64,000 nt of DNA from Pseudomonas protegens (lineage in GTDB: Bacteria; Pseudomonadota; Gammaproteobacteria; Pseudomonadales; Pseudomonadaceae), in assembly GCF_003363755.1 (NCBI RefSeq), contig NZ_CP031396.1:6294501-6358500 (forward strand). Reading direction: 5' to 3'. The notes beneath the pieces are model-generated. The model ran no database searches. It was given only the letters and a program-made list of their open reading frames with translations, and had not been told where the DNA came from. The position numbers and the translations under genes were made by a program. The number at the start of each line of letters is the position of its first letter. Within the stretch, counting starts at the first letter, position 1. Positions 1 through 7,825 of the stretch are shown here, in pieces.

Positions 1-1857
1 CAACTGTTCGAGGTTGCTGCCCAGCACGCTCTCGCGATCGGTGCCCATGGTCTTGAGATAGCTGTCATTGCAGATCACCAGGCGCCGCTCGAGGTCGCGC
101 ACGTAGATCGGATTCGGCGTGCCGTTGATCAGCGCGTCCATGAAGCGCATTTGATCGTTGAGCGCATGCTCGGCCCGTTCGCGCTGGCTGACCTGGCGGC
201 GCATGGCATAGCCCCAGGCCAGGGCGATCAGCAGCAACAGCACGCAGACGGCACCCGCCAGGTAGAGGGTGGTGCGGTAGTCGCGCCAGGAAGGAGGGAC
301 GACAGCGGCCTTGGAGCGCCAACGATTATTGAGCTCGGTAATGGCGTCGGGAGAAATGCTGCGCAAGGACTTGTCGATGATGCTGAACAGCTCCAGTTGG
401 TCCCTGCGCACGCCGAAGGATTCGTTCAGCAGCGGCAGGTTCAGGGCCGATCGGACCTTGAGCTGGTCTTGCTTGATGCGCGGCAAGTTGAAACTGACGG
501 CGATTTCCGCTTGCACCGCAGCATCGCCCTTGTGGTCGCGCAGCAGGGCCAGGGCTTCGAAGTTGGTTTGTACTTCTTTGACCCGGATCTGTGGATAGCG
601 CTGGCGCAGCAGCGGCACCAGGGCATGGCCGCTGCCGATCAGCAGGGTCTTGCCGGCCATTTCTTCCAGGGTTTTCGGCGCATCGGGAGCGTCGCGAGTG
701 ATCAACATGTAGGGCCCGACCAGGTAGGGGCGGGTGAATTGCAAGTAGCCTTCGCGCTCGGGGTTGCGGGCTCGATCGGCCACCATCTGCACCCGGCCCT
801 CGCGTACGGCGTTGTTGAGGTCCGTGAAGCTGGGCATGGCATCGATCTCGAAACTCAGCCCGGTCTTGGTCTCCAGCATGGCCAGCAGGTCGGAGGTAAT
901 CCCCAGGTAATTGCCTTCGGCGTCGAAGTAGGACATCGGTGGCAGATAGCGGTGGATGCCGATGCGCACCACGGGGTTGTTTTCGATCCAGCGTTGTTCG
1001 TCGGCCGTGAGATCGGTTTTTTCCATGCTCAGCAGCAGGCGGTCGCCCCAGCGATTGCGGATGCTGATGTCCTGTTCCTTGTGGATCGCTTGCAGCGCAC
1101 TGTCGATCAGGCGTTGCAACTGCTGGTTGTCTGGGTTCACGGCGAAGGCGAAACCCGGGATGCTCGCGGGGCCGCTATAGATGATCCGCAGGTAGTCGCT
1201 GTAGTTGCGCGAGATCAGGAACTGCGCCGAGACCGCATCGCTGAGCAGCACATCGGCATCACCGAAGGCCACGGCGGCCATGGCGGCATCCGTGCTGTCG
1301 TAGCCTTCGATCTGTGCCTTGGGGTACATGGCCCGGGCAACGGGCAGGCTGATGGTATCCGGGGAAATGGCCAGGCGACGTCCCTGCAAGCCGTTTTTCA
1401 GCGATGGAGAGTCCCCGAGGCGGGCCACCAGCGTCGGGCGATTGACCAGGTAGCGTTGGCTGCGCAGGAGCTGATGTTGCTGGGCATCGACCGGTGTCAC
1501 GCTGCCCATGAAGTCGATCTCACCCTTGGCCAGGGCCTTGAAGACCTGTTCGCGGTTGTCATAGGCACGGACGCTGATCTTCACCCTCAGAGCGTCCGCC
1601 AGCAGGCCGATGTAGTCTGCGGTGATGCCTTCGTATTCCCTGGACTCGTTGACCATCTCCAGCGGTGGCAGGTTCTGCTGCGAGGTGCCCAGCACCAGTT
1701 CGCGCTTGTTGCGCAGCCATTGCCAATCATCGTTGGTCAAGGGCAATTCATGGTGGTGGGGTGATTCATAGTTGAGCAGTTGCAAGGGAGTTGCTGTGTC
1801 TCCCAAGGCGGGAAAGCATGCCAGCCATATCAGCGTTGGCAGGAGGAAGCGGGGCAT
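1..1857 (-). CDS. BvgS/RocS-like hybrid sensor histidine kinase, N-terminal part (runs off left edge)
   Basis: About 619 residues are visible; the kinase part lies beyond the window edge. The ATG at 1857 is followed by a short hydrophobic signal-like segment. Two periplasmic binding-protein type 3 (Venus flytrap) domains follow, roughly residues 45-265 and 270-500, both with the family pattern of a short IGIHRYLPPMSYF-like strand followed by a GITSDLL-type segment. One membrane helix lies at about residues 515-540. The visible end is the start of a PAS domain (GTPNPIYVRD). Tandem SBP_bac_3 domains, one helix and a PAS domain are the architecture of unorthodox BvgS/EvgS/RocS1 sensors. It is divergent from a receiver-EAL protein, the arrangement of P. 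aeruginosa rocS1-rocR, so a phosphorelay to that partner is inferred. The ligand cannot be told from sequence. Confidence 0.88.
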   Translation of the reverse strand, partial: MPRFLLPTLIWLACFPALGDTATPLQLLNYESPHHHELPLTNDDWQWLRNKRELVLGTSQQNLPPLEMVNESREYEGITADYIGLLADALRVKISVRAYDNREQVFKALAKGEIDFMGSVTPVDAQQHQLLRSQRYLVNRPTLVARLGDSPSLKNGLQGRRLAISPDTISLPVARAMYPKAQIEGYDSTDAAMAAVAFGDADVLLSDAVSAQFLISRNYSDYLRIIYSGPASIPGFAFAVNPDNQQLQRLIDSALQAIHKEQDISIRNRWGDRLLLSMEKTDLTADEQRWIENNPVVRIGIHRYLPPMSYFDAEGNYLGITSDLLAMLETKTGLSFEIDAMPSFTDLNNAVREGRVQMVADRARNPEREGYLQFTRPYLVGPYMLITRDAPDAPKTLEEMAGKTLLIGSGHALVPLLRQRYPQIRVKEVQTNFEALALLRDHKGDAAVQAEIAVSFNLPRIKQDQLKVRSALNLPLLNESFGVRRDQLELFSIIDKSLRSISPDAITELNNRWRSKAAVVPPSWRDYRTTLYLAGAVCVLLLLIALAWGYAMRRQVSQRERAEHALNDQMRFMDALINGTPNPIYVRDLERRLVICNDSYLKTMGTDRESVLGSNLEQL

Positions 1858-2194
1858 CGGGGCTCCTGATCGAAGAACGGCACAAGGATGAGTCGAGGAG
1901 GAACTGGGCTGGCTGAGTTGACCGCCGCACAAGGGCTGATCGTCAATGCTGGATATCAATATAGATCAAGGAAGAGCGCGAAACGGGCCTATTTTCCTGA
2001 GTTGCCCGGGCTTGGGCAAGCCCGTCAAGGCTGGCGGACCGAAGGTAGGGGCTTTGTCTTGACCCGCGTTCGGTTGGCGATACGCTTGTGTCTATCTGCA
2101 CCCTTGCGATACTTCTGTCGGTTAGTGCCACAGAAGGTGCCTAGCGATCCGTTATCGGGCCCCTCGGCAGTCGCCGCTCACCCTGGAGCCGCGC
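1858..2194. promoter_or_regulatory. Divergent control region between the sensor kinase and receiver-EAL genes
   Basis: These 337 bases separate two genes pointing away from each other and must hold both promoters. The only clear structure is a small hairpin, GGGCTT-GGGC-AAGCCC, at 2008-2023. No convincing -35/-10 pair or coding frame was recognised. Confidence 0.45.
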
Positions 2195-3403
2195 GTGAAT
2201 ACCCTGAAAATATTGGTGCTTGAAGACCATCCGGTGCAGCAACTACTGGCCCTGGAGCAATTGCGACGCCTGGATGTAGCTCAGCCATTGGCGGCGTCCG
2301 ATGGGGACAGTGCCCTGAACCTGCTGCGTGAGCGCGGTGCGGCGGACATCGTTCTGTGCGACTTGCAGATGTCGGGCATGGACGGCCTGGAGTTCTTGCG
2401 GCGAGCCAGTGAGGAGCACTTGGTGCGGGCGGTGATTCTCTACAGCCTGATTGAGTCCGATCTGCGTCGCGCAGTGTTGCAGATGATCAGCCTGCATGGG
2501 TTGATCGTCCTGGGGGACGTGGGCAAGCCGGCGGACCTGGAAGCCTTGCAGGCGATGCTCGAACTGTATCAGCAGCGCCATCAGCAACAGGTTCCGGCAC
2601 CGTCCCGGCACTTTGCCCCGGTGAGCCTTGAAGACCTGCAGCGGGGCGTCGAGCAGGGCCAGTTCGTCGCCTACTACCAACCCAAGTTCGACCTGCGCCA
2701 CGCCAGTTGCTGTGGCGCCGAAGTGCTGATGCGTTGGTGCCATCCCGAGCGCGGGGTCCTGGCGCCGGCGGCCTTTCTCGATGAGCTGGAGGCCGCAGGC
2801 CTGCTGGACGAGGTTCTCCACCAGCAGCTTGACCAGAGCATGGCCCTGCAGCGCCGACTGCTGGACCAGGGTGAAGAACTGGAGCTGGCGTTCAACCTGA
2901 TGCCCCGACAACTGGCCAGCGGTGACATCGTCAGGCACATCCGTCAGGCCATCGACCGGCATCAGGTTCCGCCGCGGTTGCTGACGTTCGAAATCACCGA
3001 GGTGGGCCTGGTGCAGGCGCCGGCCATCAGCCTGGAAAACCTGGTGCGTCTGCGGATGATGGAGTGCAACCTGGCCATCGACGACTTCGGCGCCGGCTAT
3101 TCCTCCTTGCAGCGTCTGTGCGAACTGCCGTTCAACCAGATCAAGCTCGATGCGCATTTTGTCCGTGAACTGGTGCGTCAGCCCCGCTGTCGCGCGGTGG
3201 TCGGTGCCTCCCTGGCCTTAGCCAGCAACCTGGAAATGTGCCTGGTGGTGGAGGGGGTGGAAACCCAGCTCGAACGGCGCCTGTTGCTGGAAATAGGCTG
3301 CGTCATGGCCCAGGGGTACTGGTACGCCCGGCCGATGTCGGAAAGCGCACTGTTGTCCTGGCCGCGAAGCATCCCGGCCGAGCAACCTTTAGTGTTTCCC
3401 TGA
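2195..3403 (+). CDS. RocR-like response regulator: receiver + EAL c-di-GMP phosphodiesterase
   Basis: 402 residues, GTG start preceded by GGAG at 2185. The receiver domain (about 1-120) has the acidic ED pair at 10-11, the phospho-acceptor Asp56 in CDLQMS, and Lys110. The EAL domain (about 145-390) keeps the metal and catalytic set: Glu175 in the EVL variant of EAL, Asn233, Glu265, the DD pair 295-296 in DDFGAGYSS, Lys316, Glu352 and Gln372. It is therefore predicted to be an active enzyme converting c-di-GMP to pGpG, switched by phosphorylation. Length and architecture match P. aeruginosa RocR, partner of the BvgS-type sensor RocS1. The divergent sensor upstream supports this. Orthology is inferred; a DNA-binding RocA1-type partner was not seen in the window. 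Confidence 0.9.
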   Translation: MNTLKILVLEDHPVQQLLALEQLRRLDVAQPLAASDGDSALNLLRERGAADIVLCDLQMSGMDGLEFLRRASEEHLVRAVILYSLIESDLRRAVLQMISLHGLIVLGDVGKPADLEALQAMLELYQQRHQQQVPAPSRHFAPVSLEDLQRGVEQGQFVAYYQPKFDLRHASCCGAEVLMRWCHPERGVLAPAAFLDELEAAGLLDEVLHQQLDQSMALQRRLLDQGEELELAFNLMPRQLASGDIVRHIRQAIDRHQVPPRLLTFEITEVGLVQAPAISLENLVRLRMMECNLAIDDFGAGYSSLQRLCELPFNQIKLDAHFVRELVRQPRCRAVVGASLALASNLEMCLVVEGVETQLERRLLLEIGCVMAQGYWYARPMSESALLSWPRSIPAEQPLVFP

Positions 3404-3493
3404 CACTGCTCTGCGGTGTTGGAGGGTCCCGCGCTGGACGTCGACGGCGATTGCGTTGAAGCTTGCCCTCCAACGTTCCAGCCAGGGCCATGC

Positions 3494-3994
3494 ATGCTCA
3501 TCGTATTCAGCGGATTGCCGGGCTCCGGCAAGACCACCATCGCTCGCACCCTGGCTCCCCACTTGGGAGCCACCTACCTGCGTATCGACAGCATCGAGCA
3601 GGGCCTGCGCGATGCCGGCCTGGCAGAGGTCGGCAAGGCCGGTTACCAGATCGCCCTGCAACTGGCCGAGGCCAATCTGGCCCTGGGCAACCCGGTGCTG
3701 GCCGATTGCGTCAATCCCGTGGCCGAAAGTCGTCAGGCCTGGAGCGATCTGGCGCAACGACTGGGAGTGCTCCTGCTGGATGTCGAGGTGATCTGTTCCG
3801 ACCCCCGGGAACATCGACGGCGGGTCGAGACCCGGCAGGTGGATGTGCCGGGGCTGCAAGCGCCCAGTTGGCAGTCGGTACTCGATCACGACTACCAGGC
3901 CTGGGCGCAGTCGCCCTTGCGCCTGGACAGTGCGAGCCTGTCGCCGCAGCAGGCGGTGGCGCTGATCCTGGCTCGGTTGCCGGTGCGCAGCTGA
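3494..3994 (+). CDS. Small P-loop ATPase/kinase (AAA_33, zeta-toxin/chloramphenicol-kinase-like fold)
   Basis: 166 residues from the ATG at 3494. An upstream in-frame ATG at 3416 would add 26 residues with no family resemblance, so the shorter start was chosen. A Walker A P-loop, GLPGSGKTT, lies at residues 7-15 directly after the first beta strand. It is followed by a conserved-looking Asp (YLRIDSIEQ) and a C-terminal segment rich in Arg before REHRRRVETR, as in small nucleotide-dependent kinases that phosphorylate small molecules. The gene stands alone 90 bases after the EAL protein and may be read through from it. The substrate is unknown, and there is no antitoxin-like neighbour to suggest a toxin-antitoxin pair. 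Confidence 0.8.
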   Translation: MLIVFSGLPGSGKTTIARTLAPHLGATYLRIDSIEQGLRDAGLAEVGKAGYQIALQLAEANLALGNPVLADCVNPVAESRQAWSDLAQRLGVLLLDVEVICSDPREHRRRVETRQVDVPGLQAPSWQSVLDHDYQAWAQSPLRLDSASLSPQQAVALILARLPVRS

Positions 3995-4486
3995 CGGCCG
4001 ACCGGCCAATCCTCGCTGTGGCCAGTCAATGCCTTGAACCTCGATGGTGCGCTGGCGGTCAGTGTTCAGGGGCCGCTGCTGGCCAGTGCACGCCCTATTG
4101 CCGGCAAAGCTCCCGATAACGGGGCAAAAAAATCCTCCCTGGGGCTTTGTGCACCGATTCAGCCCGCAACCGTTTGCCATGACTCGGGCAGGGTCCCCAT
4201 GGGCGTCCCCAAGACCGCTTCCTGGCGGGGATAGATGTCTCCTTTATGAATGTATTTGTCGCTATTTGTGGGGTTTTTCAGGCCATATGCCGCAGTGGCC
4301 GTGGTTTGGGCATTTGCGGCATAGCCTTTGCTACCGCTCTGTGAAGCGGGCGGCAGGGGCCGTCCGACCGTGGGCCCAGGAGGTGCTCGCACACAGGGGA
4401 ACTATCATCCCTTCAAGGTTAAAGCCGGGTCACGCACACACAGGGTTCAAATAAAAAGCCGTTCATATCGCGGCAAGGAGTTGGCT
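3995..4486. other. Non-coding gap before the ATP-grasp operon, with one inverted repeat
   Basis: These 492 bases carry no frame with family resemblance. An inverted repeat, TATGCCGCA at 4286-4294 and TGCGGCATA at 4315-4323 with a 20-base spacer, could form a hairpin or bind a regulator. A good ribosome site (AAGGAG, 4475-4480) serves the next gene. The operon promoter must lie here but was not pinned down. Confidence 0.5.
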
Positions 4487-5896
4487 ATGTCCCGCGCTTT
4501 TTTCGATGAAATGTACGCTGCCAGCGGCACCTGTCGACCACACTACGAAGCGTTCGCCCGTTGGCTGGCGGACACGCCCCTGGAGCTGCTGGACCAGCGT
4601 CGGCGTGAAGCCGACCTGTTGTTCCACCGCGCCGGTATCACCTTCACCCTGTACGGCGACGAACAGGGCACTGAACGCCTGATTCCCTTCGACATCATTC
4701 CCCGCAGCATCAAGGCCAGCGAGTGGCGCACGGTGGAGCGCGGCTGCGTGCAGCGGGTCCAGGCGCTGAACCTGTTCCTGGCGGATATCTATCACGGCCA
4801 GCGGATCATCAAGGAAGGCATCATTCCCGCCGAGCAGGTGCTGGCCAACGAAGGCTATCAGATGGCCATGCAGGGCCTGGACCTGCACCGGGGCACCTAC
4901 GCCCATATCGCCGGGGTCGATCTGGTGCGCGACGGCGATGGCAGCTACTACGTGCTGGAGGACAACCTGCGCACCCCCAGCGGCGTGAGCTACATGCTTG
5001 AAGACCGCAAGATGATGATGCGTCTGTTTCCCGAGTTGTTTGCCGCCCAGCGCATTGCCCCCATCGATCATTATCCCAACCTGTTGCTGGACACCCTGAA
5101 GAGCTCCAGCCCCCTGGACAACCCGACGGTGGTGGTGCTGACCCCGGGACGTTTCAACAGTGCCTATTTCGAGCACGCGTTCCTTGCCCGGGAAATGGGC
5201 GTGGAACTGGTAGAAGGCGCCGACCTGTTCGTGCGTGACGACCGGGTGTTCATGCGCACCACTTCCGGCGCCCAGGCGGTGGACGTGATCTACCGTCGGC
5301 TGGACGATGCCTACCTCGATCCGCTGTCGTTCAACCCCGATTCCATGCTCGGCGTGCCCGGGCTGATCGCCGCCTATCGCTGCGGCAATGTGGTGCTGGC
5401 CAACGCCGTGGGCACCGGGGTCGCCGACGACAAGTCGATCTATCCCTATGTGGACGAGATGATCCGCTTCTACCTGAGCGAAGAACCGATCCTCAAGAAC
5501 GTGCCCACCTGGCAGTGCCGCAAGCCCGCCGAGCTGTCCCATGTGCTGGCCAACCTGCCGGACCTGGTGGTCAAGGAAACCCAGGGCTCCGGCGGCTACG
5601 GCATGCTGGTAGGGCCGGCGGCCACCGCAGCGGAGATCGAAGAATTCCGCACCCGCCTCAAGGCTCGCCCCGAGGCTTACATCGCCCAGCCGACCCTATC
5701 CCTGTCCACCTGCCCGACTTTTGTCGAAAGCGGCATCGCCCCGCGGCACATCGACCTGCGGCCGTTCGTACTCTCCGGCCGGGAAACCCGCCTGGTGCCC
5801 GGCGGCCTGACCCGCGTGGCGCTGCGCGAAGGCTCGCTGGTGGTGAACTCGTCCCAGGGCGGCGGCACCAAAGACACCTGGGTAGTGGAGGACTGA
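4487..5896 (+). CDS. Circularly permuted type 2 ATP-grasp protein (DUF404/DUF407 family)
   Basis: 469 residues; the ATG at 4487 is preceded by AAGGAG. The protein matches the circularly permuted ATP-grasp family: the N-terminal FFDEMY segment, IIPRSIKASEWRTVERG at about residue 70, the core VLEDNLRTPSGVSYMLEDR near 160, and the late DLVVKETQGSGGYGML and HIDLRPFVLSG segments that complete the nucleotide site. ATP-grasp enzymes join a carboxylate to an amine through an acyl phosphate. Comparative genomics places this type in operons for ATP-dependent peptide-like bond formation, but the substrate is unknown. It is the first of three tightly packed genes: the next starts 3 bases after its stop and encodes the alpha-E partner. 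Confidence 0.93.
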   Translation: MSRAFFDEMYAASGTCRPHYEAFARWLADTPLELLDQRRREADLLFHRAGITFTLYGDEQGTERLIPFDIIPRSIKASEWRTVERGCVQRVQALNLFLADIYHGQRIIKEGIIPAEQVLANEGYQMAMQGLDLHRGTYAHIAGVDLVRDGDGSYYVLEDNLRTPSGVSYMLEDRKMMMRLFPELFAAQRIAPIDHYPNLLLDTLKSSSPLDNPTVVVLTPGRFNSAYFEHAFLAREMGVELVEGADLFVRDDRVFMRTTSGAQAVDVIYRRLDDAYLDPLSFNPDSMLGVPGLIAAYRCGNVVLANAVGTGVADDKSIYPYVDEMIRFYLSEEPILKNVPTWQCRKPAELSHVLANLPDLVVKETQGSGGYGMLVGPAATAAEIEEFRTRLKARPEAYIAQPTLSLSTCPTFVESGIAPRHIDLRPFVLSGRETRLVPGGLTRVALREGSLVVNSSQGGGTKDTWVVED

Positions 5897-5899
5897 ACC

Positions 5900-6850
5900 A
5901 TGCTCTCAAGAACCGCTGCGGACCTGTACTGGATGTCCCGCTACCTGGAGCGCGCCGAGAACCTGGCGCGCATGCTCGAGGTCAGTTATTCGCTGTCGCT
6001 GATGCCCCAGGCCGGGCGCGGTGACGGCCATGCCGAACTGGCCATGTCGTTGCTGGCGGCTGGCACCCTGGATGACTACAACCAGCGCTACGGTGAACTG
6101 AACACCGAGCGCATGCTGCACTTTTTCGCCCTCGACGAGACCAACCCGGGGAGCATCTACTGCTGCCTGCGGGCGGCCCGCAGCAACGCTCACGCGGTGC
6201 GCGGGCGGATCACCGCGGACATGTGGGAGAACATCAACGCCACCTGGCTGGAGATGCGCAACATCGCCCGCAATGGCCTGGGGCGCTACGGCATCAGCCA
6301 GTTCTGCGAGTGGGTCAAGGAGCGTTCGCATCTGTTCCGCGGTGCCACCGCCGGCACCATCATGCGCAACGACGCCTATCGCTTCATTCGCCTGGGGACC
6401 TTTATCGAGCGCGCCGACAACACCCTGCGCCTGCTGGACGCACGCTATGAAATGTTCGGCGAGGAGTCCGAGGAAGTCAGCGATAACTCGGCCCGGGGCT
6501 ATTACCAGTGGAGCGCCTTGCTCCGTGCCTTGTCGTCCTTCGAAGCGTTCAACGAGATCTACCGCAATGCCCCGGGGGCCGAGCAGGTGTCCGAGATGCT
6601 GCTGTTGCGCGCCGATGTGCCGCGCTCGCTGCATGCCTGTGTCGAGGAACTGGACCAGCTCCTGGCCACCTTGCCGGGGGACAACGGGCGTCCGGCCCAG
6701 CGCCTGGCCGCCGAGCTGAATGCGCGCCTGCGCTACACCGGGATCAACGAGATTCTCGATTCCGGCCTGCACCAGTGGCTGACCGATTGCATCGGGCAGA
6801 TCCGCCACTTGGGGCAGACCGTGCATGAGTCCTATCTGGAGGTGGTATGA
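5900..6850 (+). CDS. Alpha-E domain protein (DUF403)
   Basis: 316 residues, all-helical. It opens with the family signature MLSRTAADLYWMSRYLERAE and carries repeated Glu-Arg helices (YLERAENLARML; FIERADNTLRLLDARY), which give the alpha-E family its name. It sits between the permuted ATP-grasp gene and the transglutaminase gene; its stop overlaps the next start (ATGA at 6847-6850), indicating translational coupling. Alpha-E proteins are almost always encoded with permuted ATP-grasp enzymes and are thought to act with them in the same peptide-modifying system. No catalytic residues are established, so its role as scaffold or enzyme is open. Confidence 0.93.
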   Translation: MLSRTAADLYWMSRYLERAENLARMLEVSYSLSLMPQAGRGDGHAELAMSLLAAGTLDDYNQRYGELNTERMLHFFALDETNPGSIYCCLRAARSNAHAVRGRITADMWENINATWLEMRNIARNGLGRYGISQFCEWVKERSHLFRGATAGTIMRNDAYRFIRLGTFIERADNTLRLLDARYEMFGEESEEVSDNSARGYYQWSALLRALSSFEAFNEIYRNAPGAEQVSEMLLLRADVPRSLHACVEELDQLLATLPGDNGRPAQRLAAELNARLRYTGINEILDSGLHQWLTDCIGQIRHLGQTVHESYLEVV

Positions 6851-7644
6851 AACTGTCCATTCGTCACGACACGACCTACAGCTACGCCGATGAAGTCTGC
6901 ACCAGCATCCAGTTCCTGCGGTTGACGCCCCAGGACAGCCAGCGCCAGCAGATCCTCCAATGGCACCTGGAGCTGCCACGGCAGGTGCGCGCCCAGCGCG
7001 ACCCCTACGGCAATATCCTGCATGTCATGACCCTCGACGAGCCCCACGGCGCCATTGTCCTCACGGCCTTTGGCGAAGTGCAGATCGATGGCACGCGGGA
7101 AGTGGAGGGCGACAGCCAGTCGCCGCTGCCGTTCCTGCGTTGCAGCCACCTGAGCAAGGCGGACTCGGCCCTTTGCGACTTTGCCCGGCGCCATTGCGGC
7201 GAGCGCCGTGATCGCGCCGCGCTGATCGAGCTGATGCAGGCCCTGGCCGAGCACATGCCCTACAGCCCGGGCGCCACCGGGGTTGGCAGTACTGCGGCCG
7301 AAGCTTTTGCCGGCGCTGCCGGGGTCTGCCAGGACCATACCCACGCGTTCCTGGCCTGCGCCCGCAGCCTGGGGATTCCCGCGCGTTACGTCTCCGGCTA
7401 CCTGTGCACCGAGGACGCCAGCCACCTGGCCAGCCATGCCTGGGCCGAAGCCTGGCTCGACGACGGCTGGTACAGCTTCGACGTGACCAACCGCCTGGCG
7501 CGACCCGAGCGTCACCTGAAACTGGCGGTGGGCCTGGACTACCTGGATGCCTGCCCGGTGCGCGGCATGCGTCGCGGGGGAGGGGCTGAACAGATGCAGG
7601 CTCGGGTCCAGGTCAGTTCCATGGTGCAGTTCCAGCATCAGTAA
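6847..7644 (+). CDS. Transglutaminase-like cysteine protease/peptidase family protein
   Basis: 265 residues. The N-terminal bacterial transglutaminase-associated domain (LSIRHDTTYSY, about 1-85) is followed by a transglutaminase-like core with an apparent catalytic triad: Cys161 in GVCQDHTHAF, His197 in SHAWAEAWL and Asp212 in YSFDVTN. Such proteins cleave or transfer at amide bonds. It is the last gene of the ATP-grasp/alpha-E/transglutaminase operon, where it may trim or release the amide product; this is inference. In many relatives the cluster also includes a proteasome-like peptidase (Anbu). No such gene follows here; the next gene is an unrelated membrane protein 180 bases away. Confidence 0.93.
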   Translation: MKLSIRHDTTYSYADEVCTSIQFLRLTPQDSQRQQILQWHLELPRQVRAQRDPYGNILHVMTLDEPHGAIVLTAFGEVQIDGTREVEGDSQSPLPFLRCSHLSKADSALCDFARRHCGERRDRAALIELMQALAEHMPYSPGATGVGSTAAEAFAGAAGVCQDHTHAFLACARSLGIPARYVSGYLCTEDASHLASHAWAEAWLDDGWYSFDVTNRLARPERHLKLAVGLDYLDACPVRGMRRGGGAEQMQARVQVSSMVQFQHQ

Positions 7645-7825
7645 CGCCGCGCAGCGTCGCCGCCCGTGCCCTGGCGGGCGCGGCGCTACGGGTCGATTGT
7701 TGCCTGGGGCCGTGGCCACAGCTAAGGAGTTTTGGATAGACAGCCAGATGTTATAAAGTAACGGCCGATTTGCCGGGCGCGAGACCGGCACCGTCCCTTT
7801 GAACCTGACGCTGCGATCCCTCCTT

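Noticed and set aside
151..1764. Long plus-strand open frame opposite the sensor kinase
   Set aside because: The minus strand here reads as a clear BvgS-type sensor; the plus frame is rich in His, Gln and Gly and has no family pattern, as expected of an antisense frame in G+C-rich DNA.
7722..7759. Short leader-peptide-like frame after AAGGAG before the DUF1624 gene
   Set aside because: The candidate TTG is too close to the AAGGAG and the nine-codon frame has no supporting context.
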